DNA of 64,000 nt from Roseovarius sp. MMSF_3281 (GTDB lineage Bacteria; Pseudomonadota; Alphaproteobacteria; Rhodobacterales; Rhodobacteraceae), in NCBI RefSeq assembly GCF_030733685.1, contig NZ_JASHIM010000013.1, positions 49,377 through 113,376 on the forward strand. The letters run 5' to 3'. Below the pieces are notes generated by a model that did no database searches, had not been told where the DNA came from, and saw only the letters and a program-made list of their open reading frames with translations. Shown here one piece after another: positions 1-8,764 of this stretch. Every line of letters begins with the position of its first letter. Position 1 is the stretch's first letter. A program made the translations under genes and the position numbers.

Positions 1-801
1 GGTGCCACTGGCAACGATATTGGGGCTGGTGTTGTCATAGGAGTGAGAATAGCTGAGCAACACCCGCGTGCGGTCGGTTGGCGTCCACAAAAGCTTGCCG
101 CGCAGCGTGTGATACTTGTCCTCGCTGATGTCGTCATAGCCGCTGAAGCCCTGGTAGGAGGGATAGTCGATCGAACTGTCCTTGTGGTACCACTCGCCGC
201 TAAACCGGATCGCAACGGTGTTTGAAACCGGGCCCGTTGCCGCGATGCCCACGGTTTTGCGGTTGTCGCTGCCATAGGTCAGGCGCATCGCGCCCCCGGG
301 TTCGAACTCCGGGTCCTTGGTTTTTACATAGACGGCACCAGCCAGCGCGGCGCGGCCGCCGAGCGTGGATTGCGGCCCGCGATAGACCTCCACCTGTTCG
401 ACATCGAAGGTCGAGCGTGCGCCACGGCGCGTGCCCTCGACCGTTTGCTGGACACCGTCGATATAGAAAGATGCCAGCGGCGCGCCCAGCCCCGGCGTCT
501 GACCTTCGGAATTGACGCCGCGGATGACAAAGCCGGTCAGCGCACTGTCCCCGCCCTGCACGTTGGGGATCAGGCCGAACGTGTCCTCGATTGACGCAAT
601 GGTGGCATCGTCCAGTTGCTCACCCCGCACGACGCTCAAAGGCGCAGTACTGCCCTCGGCATCGGTCGAAGTGCGGTCGCCATAGATTTCCAGTGTACCA
701 AGGTCGAACGGAATTTCGCCGTCCTGCGCCTGCGCGGCCGTAACGGCAAGGATCGGAATGCTGCTGGTCAGAACCAGCTTCAGGAGCGGAGAATTAAGCA
801 A
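1..801 (-). CDS. TonB-dependent outer membrane receptor, 3' end outside window
   Basis: Outer membrane receptor for a ferric siderophore or similar ligand, powered by TonB. The window holds only the N-terminal signal peptide, plug domain and first barrel strands; the C-terminus lies beyond base 1. A TTG start at 799-801 has AAGGA about nine bases upstream. It is followed by a hydrophobic leader ending in AAQAQD and a TonB-box-like LGTLEIYG. Plug motifs are readable: LTGFVIRGVN, FYIDGV, VEVYRGPQSTLGG and GAVYVKTKDP. It is the last gene of a minus-strand operon behind a binding protein, permease and ATPase of the FepBDGC/FhuBCD class, which suggests a siderophore ligand. Substrate specificity cannot be read from the sequence. 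The family call is firm and the start codon is moderately sure. Confidence 0.85.
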   Translation of the reverse strand, partial: MLNSPLLKLVLTSSIPILAVTAAQAQDGEIPFDLGTLEIYGDRTSTDAEGSTAPLSVVRGEQLDDATIASIEDTFGLIPNVQGGDSALTGFVIRGVNSEGQTPGLGAPLASFYIDGVQQTVEGTRRGARSTFDVEQVEVYRGPQSTLGGRAALAGAVYVKTKDPEFEPGGAMRLTYGSDNRKTVGIAATGPVSNTVAIRFSGEWYHKDSSIDYPSYQGFSGYDDISEDKYHTLRGKLLWTPTDRTRVLLSYSHSYDNTSPNIVASGT

Positions 802-938
802 GGCCAGTTGTCCTTCGAAAAATCGTTTGGAAAAGAGCTGGCTGGCGCATCGCTTGCTTTGTTGATCAAACTACTCAGGCAAACCGCCCAAGCAAGGGAG
901 TATGATGTTCAACGACGTGGTTGTATCAAACTAGCAAC

Positions 939-1751
939 TTATTCCGGCAGTATGGAGCGGGGGATGCACATCGGCCGCCCGGTCGCGGGGTCCTCCAGCA
1001 CGTCGACATCCACGCCAAAGACTTCGGCCAGGCGGTCCTTGGCCAGGGCTGCGCGCACCGCGCCTTCGGCAACGATTCGGCCTGCCTTCATCATGACCAC
1101 GTGATCGGCGTGCCGCGCCGCCTGGTCCAGGTCGTGCAGAACCGTAACCACGGTCAGGCCATCCTCGTCCACCAGTCGCCGCATCAGGCCCAGCACTTCC
1201 ATCTGGTGGCGCAGGTCCAGCCACGTCGTCGGCTCGTCCAGCAACAGTACAGGCGCGTCCTGTGCCAGTACCATTGCGATCCAGGCTCGCTGTCGCTGCC
1301 CGCCCGACAGTACCTCGACCGGCCGGTCACGCAGCTCCGCCAGGCCGGTCTGTTGCAAGGCCCGGTCCACCGCCTGCTGATCACGGGCCTGCCACGGACT
1401 GAACGGTCCACGATGCGGATAGCGGCCCTGCCGCGCAAGCGCCTCGACGCTCAGACCCTCGGGCGGCTCGGCCCCCTGAGCCAACAGGCCCAGCGCCCGG
1501 GCGGCCTGCTTGGCTCCGAGAGCAGCAATCGCGCGCCCGTCCAGCAGGACCTGCCCCTGAAGCGGCACCAGTTGCCGTGACAGCGCTTTCAGCAGCGTCG
1601 ATTTCCCACAACCATTCGGCCCCAGGATCGCGGTGAAACGGGCCTTGGGTAGAGCGACCGACAAGTTCTTCACGATCGGTGACGCACCATAGCCAAGGGT
1701 CAGGGCTTCGGCGACGAGACCGGACTGCGCTTCGGTGGTATCAAAGCTCAT
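939..1751 (-). CDS. Iron-siderophore ABC transporter ATP-binding protein (FepC/FhuC type)
   Basis: Cytoplasmic ATPase, 270 aa, of a siderophore importer. It has Walker A GPNGCGKST, the signature LSGGQRQRAWIA, Walker B VLLLDEPTTWLD and a switch histidine in VLHDLDQAA, all in the FepC/FhuC style. The chosen ATG at 1749-1751 overlaps the end of the upstream permease remnant by 11 bases, the usual translational coupling in this family; an in-frame extension upstream has no family match. The ATPase itself looks intact although the permease gene before it is broken. A paralogous ATPase with the same architecture lies at 15716-16516. If the permease is truly non-functional, this subunit has no partner here unless it serves another permease. 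Confidence 0.93.
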   Translation of the reverse strand: MSFDTTEAQSGLVAEALTLGYGASPIVKNLSVALPKARFTAILGPNGCGKSTLLKALSRQLVPLQGQVLLDGRAIAALGAKQAARALGLLAQGAEPPEGLSVEALARQGRYPHRGPFSPWQARDQQAVDRALQQTGLAELRDRPVEVLSGGQRQRAWIAMVLAQDAPVLLLDEPTTWLDLRHQMEVLGLMRRLVDEDGLTVVTVLHDLDQAARHADHVVMMKAGRIVAEGAVRAALAKDRLAEVFGVDVDVLEDPATGRPMCIPRSILPE

Positions 1752-3278
1752 TGCGACGGCTCCAGAGAAGGTATCCAAAGAATGGCGCACCGATCAGCGC
1801 AGTGGCCAGACCAACTGGCACCTGCACCGGCGCAAGCAGTCGGCGGGCGGCCAGATCGGCCACCACCAGCAGGATCGCGCCGCAGACCGCGGCGACCGGG
1901 ATCAGCCGTGCGTGATTCCGCCCGGTCAAAGCTCGCGCCACATGCGGCGCGGCCAGTCCGACAAAGGCGATCGGTCCCGAGGCGGCCACCGCCGCGCCCG
2001 CCAGCAACGCCACGGCGACGATCACCAACCCCCGTACGAGATGCACCCGTTGTCCGACACCGCCCGCCACCCTGTCGCCCAGCGCGATCAGGTCCAGTTC
2101 ACGGGCCGCCAGCCACAGCGCCAGCGCGCCCGGCAGGCCCCACAGCACAAGCCATTCCAGCTTGACCCAGCGCGCATCCTGCAAGGATCCCGCCGACCAT
2201 GTGATGGCCCGCTGCACCTCTGCCGCCGGACCGAATGCGGCGATGAAACTCGCCCCGGCCCCGGCCAGTGTGCCTACCCCCACTCCAACAAGGATCAACC
2301 GCAGGGACGACGTTCCCGCCCGCCAGGCGAACATCTGGATCGCCAGCGCGGTAACCAGCGCACCGGCGAAACTGACGACGGGCAGAACGCTCTCGGGGAG
2401 GCTGGCAACTTCGACGATCACGATCATCGCGGCACCGGCCAGTGCCGCAACCGGCAGGATGCGCCGGTAATCCGCCCCGACCGAAAGGCGCACCATAGCC
2501 CGACAAAGCTCAGCGGCCCCGCCAGCGCCGCGGCCGCTCCTGCCAGTGCAACTACCAGCGTGGCCGAGGCCAGCCGCCACAGGGTCTGCGCCTGCCCGAT
2601 GCTCTGCGCCACCTCGGCCCCGAGACTCAGCGCCGTCACCTGCCCCGACAGGACCAGCGCCAGCCCCATCGGAAAGGCCACGTAGGGTACCAGAGGCAGA
2701 ACCACATCGAGCGTCCGGCCGTGCAGGCTGCCGACCGTCCACTGCCGCACCACGTCCTGTGTCTGCGTATCCAGCACGAGGATCGCGGCGGTCAGTGCGC
2801 CGATGAAACTCGCCACGATCACGCCTGCGAGGATCAGGCGCACGGGGCTCCTCGCTCCCGAACGGCCTGCCGACCCCAGCGCCAGCACCAGTGCCGCCGC
2901 CAGCGCCGCGCCGAGAAAGGCCAGCCAGACCAGCGCCGCCATCGCGTCGATACCCAGGAAGGCGATACCGCAGACAACGGCAAAGGCCGCGCCCGCGTTC
3001 ACGCCAAGAAGTCCCGGATCGGCCAGCGGATTGCCCGTCATACCCTGGATGATCGCGCCGGCCACGGCCAGCGCCGCGCCGGTCAGCAGCCCGGCCAGCA
3101 GACGCGGCAGGCGCACTTCCTGCATCACAAGGTTCGCGCGGTCGGACCCGTCGGCGATCAGGGCCTTATACGCCTCCGACCACCCCATATCCGACGCGCC
3201 CACGGTCAACGCCCAGAGCGACAAAGCCAACAACGCCAACGCGCCGGGCAGCAGTATCGACCAAAGCCGGAGCTTCAA
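1741..3278 (-). pseudogene. Collapsed and frameshifted FecCD-family siderophore permease (remnant of two genes)
   Basis: The first reading frame (TTG start at 3278, overlapping the TGA of the binding-protein gene) encodes a good FecCD permease start with RLPRLLAG, NPLADPGLLGVNAGAAF and RLILAGV, running to GPLSFVGL near base 2500. There the frame breaks. The continuation, MVRLSVGADYRRILPVAAL, is in another frame and lacks the usual PH of the VPH motif. About 25 residues later the sequence jumps into the middle of a second permease (SLPESVLPVVSFAGALV, then RLILVGVGVG, SGPIAFVGLAAPHVAR and LPVGLATALIGAPFF). So the end of permease 1 and the start of permease 2, roughly 450-500 bp, are missing. 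Two intact permeases of this class need about 2 kb, as at 16516-18473. A fused FhuB-type origin is possible, but it would not explain the frame break. Confidence 0.8.
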
Positions 3279-4246
3279 GGCGTGCCGATCAGGTATCGCT
3301 CAACGTCGTCCAGAACCGCGTTTGCCGCATCCAGCCCACTGAACTCCATCCAGTGGGCATGATCCACGCGATAGGCACGCCCCTCCTCCACCGCCGGCAG
3401 CATCTGCCACAACGGGTTGCCCGTCACTTCCTCGAACCGACCATCGCTGTCGGAGTCGTTGGTGCCGCCGACAATGTAGAACAACACGTCACCATCCAGA
3501 GCAGCCAGTTCCTCGAGGTCGGGACGCTTCATCGACAGGCTGGGGTCTTCCGTGGTCTCGTATGCACTGCGTTGCACACCGAGTTCCCGCAAAAGCGCGA
3601 AGGGCGCATAGGTCACCGGGGCATCCATGTAGACCTGGAAATCCCAGGATGTGATCCGCACCACCGACAGGGTCCGGTCCCGGGGCACCCGCGTGCGCAG
3701 GTCCGCCATCCGTGCCTCGAAATCGGCAAGCTTGGCCTCGACGGCGGCCGCAGATGCCTTGTCCCCCAACGGCGCAAGCAGGCGATAGAAACCTCGCCAG
3801 TCAAGATTGGTATAAAGCAGGGTTGGCGCAAGCTGGCTGGCCATCGGATGAATGCCCGACGCCATGCTATCGGACCCAGCAAACCCCAGGATCAAATCCG
3901 GCTGCAAAGCCACGATCGCCTCCATGCTGGGCTCGGTCACGGCGCCTATGCTAGTCACACCCGCCCGCTCGGCGCGCGCCTTCAATGTCTCGTCACTCAT
4001 CAGGTCCAGCGGCGCGCCAACGACCTGCAACCCGGCATCCAGCGGCGCGCCAACGACCTGCAACCCGGCATCCAGCGCCACGCCCAGTCCGAAACTCGGG
4101 TCCAGCACCACGACCCGCTCCGGTACCGCGTCAAGGCACAGATCCCCGCCGTAGATCGCCGGGTCCTCGACCGCGACACCCTCACAGGCCACGGCGCTGC
4201 CGACCGAAAGAAACAGGGCGGCAATAACCAAGGATGGGAAACGCAT
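3275..4246 (-). CDS. Iron-siderophore ABC transporter substrate-binding protein (FepB/FhuD-like)
   Basis: Periplasmic class III binding protein, 323 aa, expected to capture a ferric siderophore for the neighbouring ABC transporter. ATG at 4246 is chosen because GGAGT lies six bases upstream and the product starts with a clean signal peptide (MRFPSLVIAALFLSVGSAVA then C, possibly a lipobox). The body carries the family pattern PERVVVLDPS, LQPDLILGF and a late LDAANAVLDDVERYL helix. It contains an exact 11-residue tandem duplication (AGLQVVGAPLD twice) near residues 60-80, caused by a 33-bp DNA repeat. The gene starts the operon and overlaps the permease start (TTGA). The duplication falls in the first ligand-binding lobe and may impair function. 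Confidence 0.88.
   Translation of the reverse strand: MRFPSLVIAALFLSVGSAVACEGVAVEDPAIYGGDLCLDAVPERVVVLDPSFGLGVALDAGLQVVGAPLDAGLQVVGAPLDLMSDETLKARAERAGVTSIGAVTEPSMEAIVALQPDLILGFAGSDSMASGIHPMASQLAPTLLYTNLDWRGFYRLLAPLGDKASAAAVEAKLADFEARMADLRTRVPRDRTLSVVRITSWDFQVYMDAPVTYAPFALLRELGVQRSAYETTEDPSLSMKRPDLEELAALDGDVLFYIVGGTNDSDSDGRFEEVTGNPLWQMLPAVEEGRAYRVDHAHWMEFSGLDAANAVLDDVERYLIGTP
4011..4076. repeat. Perfect 33-bp tandem duplication inside the binding-protein gene
   Basis: The 33-base unit beginning GGCGCGCCAACGACC at 4011-4043 is repeated without change at 4044-4076. It is a multiple of three, so it keeps the reading frame and doubles an 11-residue peptide. Perfect identity points to a recent slippage or unequal-exchange event. 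Confidence 0.97.
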
Positions 4247-4459
4247 GCAGACTCCGGAATGAGGTAAATGTCTGGCTTCGGGCAAGGCCTGCACGCGTGG
4301 CTGAACGCATGCTGCGAAGAATTACACGGGATGTCAACCTGACGAACCCGGCAAGCTGAACCCGCGCGTTCGCTTGTCTAACGTAAACAGCGATGCTGTT
4401 GAATAGCTTTTTCAGAAACAGCTAGGGCACTGAAATTTTCAGTAACTCTGGCCCGCCCA
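4247..4459 (-). promoter_or_regulatory. Leader region of the first siderophore operon, no site resolved
   Basis: This stretch precedes the binding-protein gene on the minus strand and must hold the operon promoter unless the IS6-family remnant next to it removed it. The Shine-Dalgarno GGAGT at 4251-4255 is the only element I can place with confidence. I could not identify a convincing Fur, RirA or Irr box by eye. Confidence 0.4.
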
Positions 4460-4615
4460 GGCCATGTTGCACATATGATTGAGGCCCGAATAGGCGGGCG
4501 TTATCGTTTCATTTCAGGTGGCCATGCGGTCTTCGGCATAGGTATCGCCTCACAGAGTGCGCAGGGCCCGCATAACGTCAAAACCCTTAATCGTGGCGCA
4601 GGCCGATTTACCGCG
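4460..4615 (-). mobile_element. IS6-family insertion sequence remnant (right end only)
   Basis: Read on the minus strand, this piece encodes ATIKGFDVMRALR followed by a stop. That is the conserved end of IS6-family transposases. It terminates at 4460 in GGCCATGTTGCACATATG, a diverged IS6-type terminal repeat. It matches, in inverted orientation and at roughly 90% by eye, the right end of the remnant at 12190-12345. Everything upstream in the transposase is gone. The two remnants bracket the catabolic operon between them. Confidence 0.8.
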
Positions 4616-4642
4616 CTCTCATACACCAGCGCATGTATTATT

Positions 4643-5116
4643 TTACTCCGGCCTGCCCATCATCAGGCGGAGCGGCTCATAAACCATCACGTCGCGGCCT
4701 TCCTGGTTGCGAACAGTGTTTCGTGTTCGCACCAATCCGCGGTCGCCCTTGCTTTCTTGCCTGACCTCAAGAATTTCAATCTCTACGTCCAGTGTATCAC
4801 CGGCCTGAACCGGCCCCTTGATGTCGAGCGAGGACAACCCGAGAAAGGCCAGCCCCGTTTCCTGGGCCGTGGCATTGAGCGAAAGCGCCTCAGCGACAGA
4901 GAAAACCAATGCACCGGGTGACGGCTCACCTTTTATGGCGCTTTCGGTACGCCGATACTCGGCATTGGTGAACAAGATCTCAATCATCCCGGCCAGACCG
5001 ACAAAGGTGCTGATATCGGCCGAAGTGATCGTCCGGCCATAGGTTAGAAATCGCTCCCCAGGGCGCAATTCCTGCCAATAGAAACCGCGCCCCAAACGTG
5101 TCGGTGTCGTTGTCAT
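4643..5116 (-). CDS. MaoC-fold (hotdog) protein, hydratase-like
   Basis: A 157-aa single hotdog-domain protein at the end of the catabolic operon. The N-terminal half has the MaoC-style opening (GRGFYWQELRPGERF, then TITSADISTFVGLAGM) and the C-terminal half the typical GPVQAGDTLDVEIEILE. The usual hydratase motif (D/N-x-x-P-x-H-x-D after the AD helix) is not present: the segment reads FVGLAGMIEILFTNAEY. It may therefore be an inactive partner, a thioesterase-like protein or a divergent hydratase. The ATG at 5116 overlaps the stop of the CitE-like gene (ATGA), so the two are translationally coupled. In the proposed pathway it could share CoA-ester hydration with the second MaoC protein. Confidence 0.8.
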   Translation of the reverse strand: MTTTPTRLGRGFYWQELRPGERFLTYGRTITSADISTFVGLAGMIEILFTNAEYRRTESAIKGEPSPGALVFSVAEALSLNATAQETGLAFLGLSSLDIKGPVQAGDTLDVEIEILEVRQESKGDRGLVRTRNTVRNQEGRDVMVYEPLRLMMGRPE

Positions 5117-5961
5117 ACCTGATCCCCATACTTGTTCTGAATCTCCAGGATACGAACCGCCCTTTTCAGATGCGGCATGTCGATCATTTGGCCATCAATA
5201 TTGACTGCGCCCATGTCAGGGTTCTCCTCGAAGGCATGAACGATCCGCCTGGACAGCTCGATTTCTACGCGCGTTGGCAGGAAACAGCGGTTGATAACCG
5301 GCACCTGCGCTGGATGGATGGCCATCTTGCCCGTGAAGCCATCGCGACGGGCAGCATGGCATTCGGCCTCCAACCCCTCCAGATCACGTATCGCCGTCCA
5401 AACTGTATCAATCGGCTGGCAACCCGCGCGCGAGGCGCCAGCAAGCATCAGGTTGCGCGCGAGCTCAAAAGGCCCGGTCAACATACCTGCCTCATCACGG
5501 CTGCTCGCGCTGCCCAGATCGGCCGAAAGGTCCTCGGCCCCCCAAGCCATACCATAAAGTGTCTTTTCCAACCCGGCGTAATCGCCAAGACCAAAAATCG
5601 AACCCGCAGTTTCCGTCGCAATCGCAAGAACAGGGGGGCAATCCCCGCCGGTAAGCCGAACAAGTTCACGGACTGTACCTCCATTCTCCGATTTGGGCAG
5701 AACCAGGCCATCGGCACGCCCCATCAGCGCCACTTTGACATCTTGCTCACAATGCTCGCTGTGAACGGGGTTCACGCGCACCCAGACCTGGGAAGTGCGA
5801 TCAATGCTTGTAAGCGCCTCGGCGACAACCTCGCGCGCCTCTACCTTGCTCTGAGGCGAGACGGAATCTTCGAGATCCAGTATCACAGCATCGGCACCGG
5901 CCTGCGCGGCCTTGGCCATCATATCTGCACGGTTTCCAGGAACGAAAAGCCAGGACCGCAT
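5113..5961 (-). CDS. CitE-like CoA-ester lyase (HpcH/HpaI aldolase family; citramalyl-CoA lyase candidate)
   Basis: A 282-aa TIM-barrel lyase of the citrate lyase beta/malyl-CoA lyase group. Start ATG at 5961 gives [15 protein letters not shown], the standard family opening, and overlaps the preceding stop as TGATG. Metal- and CoA-site motifs are visible: ADAVILDLEDSV, VWVRVNP, LPKSE, ETAGSIFG, AWGAEDLSADLG and GFTGKMAIHPAQV. Such enzymes cleave 3-hydroxyacyl-CoA esters to acetyl-CoA or propionyl-CoA plus an oxoacid. With the adjacent CaiB/BaiF transferase and MaoC hydratase, the likeliest reaction is (S)-citramalyl-CoA to acetyl-CoA and pyruvate, the last step of itaconate breakdown. Malyl-CoA-type substrates cannot be excluded. 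Confidence 0.9.
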   Translation of the reverse strand: MRSWLFVPGNRADMMAKAAQAGADAVILDLEDSVSPQSKVEAREVVAEALTSIDRTSQVWVRVNPVHSEHCEQDVKVALMGRADGLVLPKSENGGTVRELVRLTGGDCPPVLAIATETAGSIFGLGDYAGLEKTLYGMAWGAEDLSADLGSASSRDEAGMLTGPFELARNLMLAGASRAGCQPIDTVWTAIRDLEGLEAECHAARRDGFTGKMAIHPAQVPVINRCFLPTRVEIELSRRIVHAFEENPDMGAVNIDGQMIDMPHLKRAVRILEIQNKYGDQV

Positions 5962-6425
5962 CACGTTTCCTCGCATTGCACACGCGCCTGCATGAGCGCC
6001 GCCCGACGGCATGAAGCAACAAGTGTGTTATCCTGATTGTAGGCACGGTGCTCAAATTCGACGATTCCCTGGCCGGCGCGGGACTTTGATACGCGCACCG
6101 AAATCACCTCGGTCTCCACACGAAGACTGTCGCCATGAAAGACCGGGGAAGGGAAAGTTACGTTTGTCATCCCGAGATTGCCGACAGTGGTGCCCAATGT
6201 CGTTTCGTGAACCGAAATCCCGATCATGATACCCAGCGTCAGAAGCGAGTTTACCAGCGGCTGACCCCATTCACTTCGGGATGCAAAATCCCGGTCGATA
6301 TGAAGCGGTTGCGGGTTCATTGTTTGCGTGGAAAAGGCGATGTTGTCGGCTTCGGTCACGGTCCGCGTGATAGCATGCCGGATGATCTGCCCTTCCTCGA
6401 ATTCTTCAAGCCAAAGTCCCGCCAT
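5961..6425 (-). CDS. MaoC-family acyl-CoA hydratase (itaconyl-CoA/mesaconyl-CoA hydratase candidate)
   Basis: A 154-aa MaoC-like hydratase. The segment [25 protein letters not shown] carries the PLHID core of R-specific hydratases, although the usual catalytic aspartate position reads TMN, as seen in mesaconyl/itaconyl-type relatives. Later motifs [16 protein letters not shown] and [13 protein letters not shown] are typical of the fold. It sits one base after the CaiB/BaiF gene and overlaps the CitE-like lyase, which places hydration between CoA activation and C-C cleavage. The expected role is to add water to an unsaturated C5-dicarboxyl-CoA. Family assignment is strong; the exact substrate is inferred from neighbours. 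Confidence 0.88.
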   Translation of the reverse strand: MAGLWLEEFEEGQIIRHAITRTVTEADNIAFSTQTMNPQPLHIDRDFASRSEWGQPLVNSLLTLGIMIGISVHETTLGTTVGNLGMTNVTFPSPVFHGDSLRVETEVISVRVSKSRAGQGIVEFEHRAYNQDNTLVASCRRAALMQARVQCEET

Positions 6426-6426
6426 G

Positions 6427-7632
6427 TCAGGCCCCTTTCACACTTTCGTGTCCGCGAACCACACCACGCGATACCATCGACTGGGCCTCTTGATCGCCAT
6501 AGCCCAACTCGCCCAACAGCTGTAGGCTGTTTTCGCCCAGCAATGGGGCCCGCCGGTCGCGCGTGACCTCGGCACCATGTGTCCGCACCGGCTGAGGAAC
6601 CGAACGTGCCCGGTCCAAGGTGTCGTCGGTTGCATCGAAGAATCCGACAGCCTGGAGGTGAGGATCTCTAAGCAGGTCCTCCAATGAACTGACGCGCGAA
6701 TGAGGCACGTCCAAACGCTCAAAGGTAGCAACCCATTCATCCGTCGTGCGTTCCGGCATCGCCAGGGAAAGGATCTCGTACATGTCGCATGCATGACTGG
6801 AGCGCGTCGAATCGTTTTGAAACCACTTCTGCTCCAGGATATCCTCGCGGCCAATCTCTGTGAAAGTCCGGCGCCAATGAGCCTCGGTATATGGCAGAAC
6901 CGCTATCCACCCATCAGAGCTGCGAAACGGACGGCGGTGACGATTGAGAAGCCTTTGATACCCTGGCTTGGCCGTATCATTGAAGGTAGCAGCCGCCAAA
7001 TGTTCGGTCATCACAAACGAGCTCATGACCTCGAACATCGGGACCTCGATCTCCACACCAAGACCGGTCTGGGCCTTACTGTAAAGTGCGGCTGAAATTG
7101 CGTTTGCAGCATAAAGCGCCGCAATCTTGTCGGCGATCACCCCGGGTACGTATGCCGGGTCCGCACCTGTATAGGTCGGAAGCCGCGCGATACCCGAAGC
7201 GGCCTGAATGACGTCATCATAGGCCGGCCGGTCAGCATAGGGGCCGTCACTTCCAAAACCGATTGCCGAGCAATAAATGAGGCCTGGATTGATCTTGCGC
7301 AGGGTCTCGGCGTCAAGCCCGAGACGGGCAATCGCCTTCATTCGCATGTTGTGCAAGAAAACATCTGCCCCGGCAATCAGGCGGCGGATAATCTCGCGGC
7401 CTTCATCCGTCTTGAGATCGACCGACAGGCTCTGTTTGTTCCGGTTGCAGTTCACGAACATCGAACTTTCGCCCGAGGCCGAACGCGGCTCGACTTGGCG
7501 GGCAAGGTCCCCATTGGGTGCCTCAATCTTTATAACCTCCGCTCCGTAGTCGGCCAGAACTTGCCCGGCCATCGGCCCGAGAACAATGGTTGAGAGTTCG
7601 ACAACACGAACACCTTTCAAAAGATTCAGCAC
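6427..7632 (-). CDS. CaiB/BaiF family CoA-transferase (family III)
   Basis: A 401-aa family III CoA-transferase that moves CoA from a donor such as succinyl-CoA to a carboxylate. GTG at 7632 is preceded by a strong AAGGAGG. Diagnostic motifs are the N-terminal [44 protein letters not shown], the DVFLHNMR segment and [14 protein letters not shown] with the expected aspartate. The C-terminal part ([21 protein letters not shown]) is also standard. In the operon it follows the TRAP binding protein and precedes the hydratase, so it probably activates the imported acid. Itaconate CoA-transferase (Ict) of pseudomonads belongs to this family; mesaconate, citramalate or methylsuccinate would be alternatives. 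Confidence 0.92.
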   Translation of the reverse strand: MLNLLKGVRVVELSTIVLGPMAGQVLADYGAEVIKIEAPNGDLARQVEPRSASGESSMFVNCNRNKQSLSVDLKTDEGREIIRRLIAGADVFLHNMRMKAIARLGLDAETLRKINPGLIYCSAIGFGSDGPYADRPAYDDVIQAASGIARLPTYTGADPAYVPGVIADKIAALYAANAISAALYSKAQTGLGVEIEVPMFEVMSSFVMTEHLAAATFNDTAKPGYQRLLNRHRRPFRSSDGWIAVLPYTEAHWRRTFTEIGREDILEQKWFQNDSTRSSHACDMYEILSLAMPERTTDEWVATFERLDVPHSRVSSLEDLLRDPHLQAVGFFDATDDTLDRARSVPQPVRTHGAEVTRDRRAPLLGENSLQLLGELGYGDQEAQSMVSRGVVRGHESVKGA

Positions 7633-7692
7633 ACCAGCCTCCTTGCCTTAGTGGACGGCGGCAAGGATGCCGCCGTCATTCTCTGGTTGAGA

Positions 7693-8727
7693 TCAGTTTC
7701 CTTCTGCGCGCAACGTCTCTACCTGCTCGCGGAAGGCAGACAGTGTGTCGCTGCCCTTCTTGCCACGGCTGTCGAGAGTCTCGGCCCATTCCTGCGCGAC
7801 GCTTTCAAAAGATGCGCCCAATTCGGCAGTTTCCTCGTCAGAAAGCTTGAATACAGTCGCCCCTTTCTCGGACAACTCTGCTGCCAGTTCTTTCTCGGCC
7901 TCGTCAAAGGCGGAACAGGCGCTTTCGGTCACTTCCTGGCCGACACGAGTAAGCACGTCCTGAATATCCTCGGGAAGGCTGTTCCACTTTGCCTCGGAAA
8001 TCGAATAGGTAATACCCACGGTGCCGAAATTGGCGTTCTCGGTCGCTGAGCCGACAATCTGATCGAGACCATAAGAAAACGTCGACGTGAACGGCAACAA
8101 CGCGCCGTCGATCGTTCCCTTGGTCATTGCGTCAAAGATTTCCGGCGGGGTCATCCTCACCGGCGCCGCACCGGCCGATTGCAAAGACAACTCCATGGCG
8201 CCGGGGTTAGAACGCATCTTCATGCCCTCGAAATCACCAAGCGATTCCACACCCGCGCGCTTGGAAAAAATGGCCTGGTAGGGAGACAGGGCAACATTAT
8301 AGAGAACCCGGATTCCATTCGGCTGGAATTCAAGCTTGTCCAGCATACCACCCGGCTGCACCAGGTTGCGGAAGGCAAGCGAGCCCTCGCAAGACGAGCT
8401 GATTTCCCCCGGCAATTCGACGACACCCCCCAACGGCATCTTCTCGGACACATACGAGGGCACGATATAGCCGATGTCGGCAATACCGGCCTGCGTGATC
8501 GAAAGGATGTCCTTGGCCTTGGCCAACTGTTGGGCCGGGTAGTGCTCGAAAGCCACCCGGTCGCCAAGCTCTTCCTTCACACGTTCCATGAACACATCAG
8601 TCGTGTTTTGCGTGATAATGTGATCAGCCGGCAGGCTGTCCGCAATCTTCAGCGTAACCTCCTGGGCAAGTGCCGGGCTCATCGCTGTCGCCGCGCAGAA
8701 CGCGATCGTGGTCGTCTTGAGTTTCAT
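7693..8727 (-). CDS. TRAP transporter substrate-binding protein (DctP family)
   Basis: Periplasmic binding protein, 344 aa, of a TRAP transporter for a carboxylate. ATG at 8727 has a near-perfect AGGAGGAGAAAGATC leader and yields a signal peptide (MKLKTTTIAFCAATAMSPALAQ). The mature part shows the DctP pattern: LKIADSLPADH, VFMERVKEEL, AGIADIGYIVPSYV and GMKMRSNPGAMELSLQ, with the arginine in MRSN expected to clamp the ligand carboxylate. Genes for DctQ, DctM and a cupin lie upstream and the CoA-transferase downstream, so uptake and activation appear to be one unit. The ligand itself is not readable. Confidence 0.92.
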   Translation of the reverse strand: MKLKTTTIAFCAATAMSPALAQEVTLKIADSLPADHIITQNTTDVFMERVKEELGDRVAFEHYPAQQLAKAKDILSITQAGIADIGYIVPSYVSEKMPLGGVVELPGEISSSCEGSLAFRNLVQPGGMLDKLEFQPNGIRVLYNVALSPYQAIFSKRAGVESLGDFEGMKMRSNPGAMELSLQSAGAAPVRMTPPEIFDAMTKGTIDGALLPFTSTFSYGLDQIVGSATENANFGTVGITYSISEAKWNSLPEDIQDVLTRVGQEVTESACSAFDEAEKELAAELSEKGATVFKLSDEETAELGASFESVAQEWAETLDSRGKKGSDTLSAFREQVETLRAEGN

Positions 8728-8764
8728 GATCTTTCTCCTCCTTGGATCATTGTGTGCAATTCTT

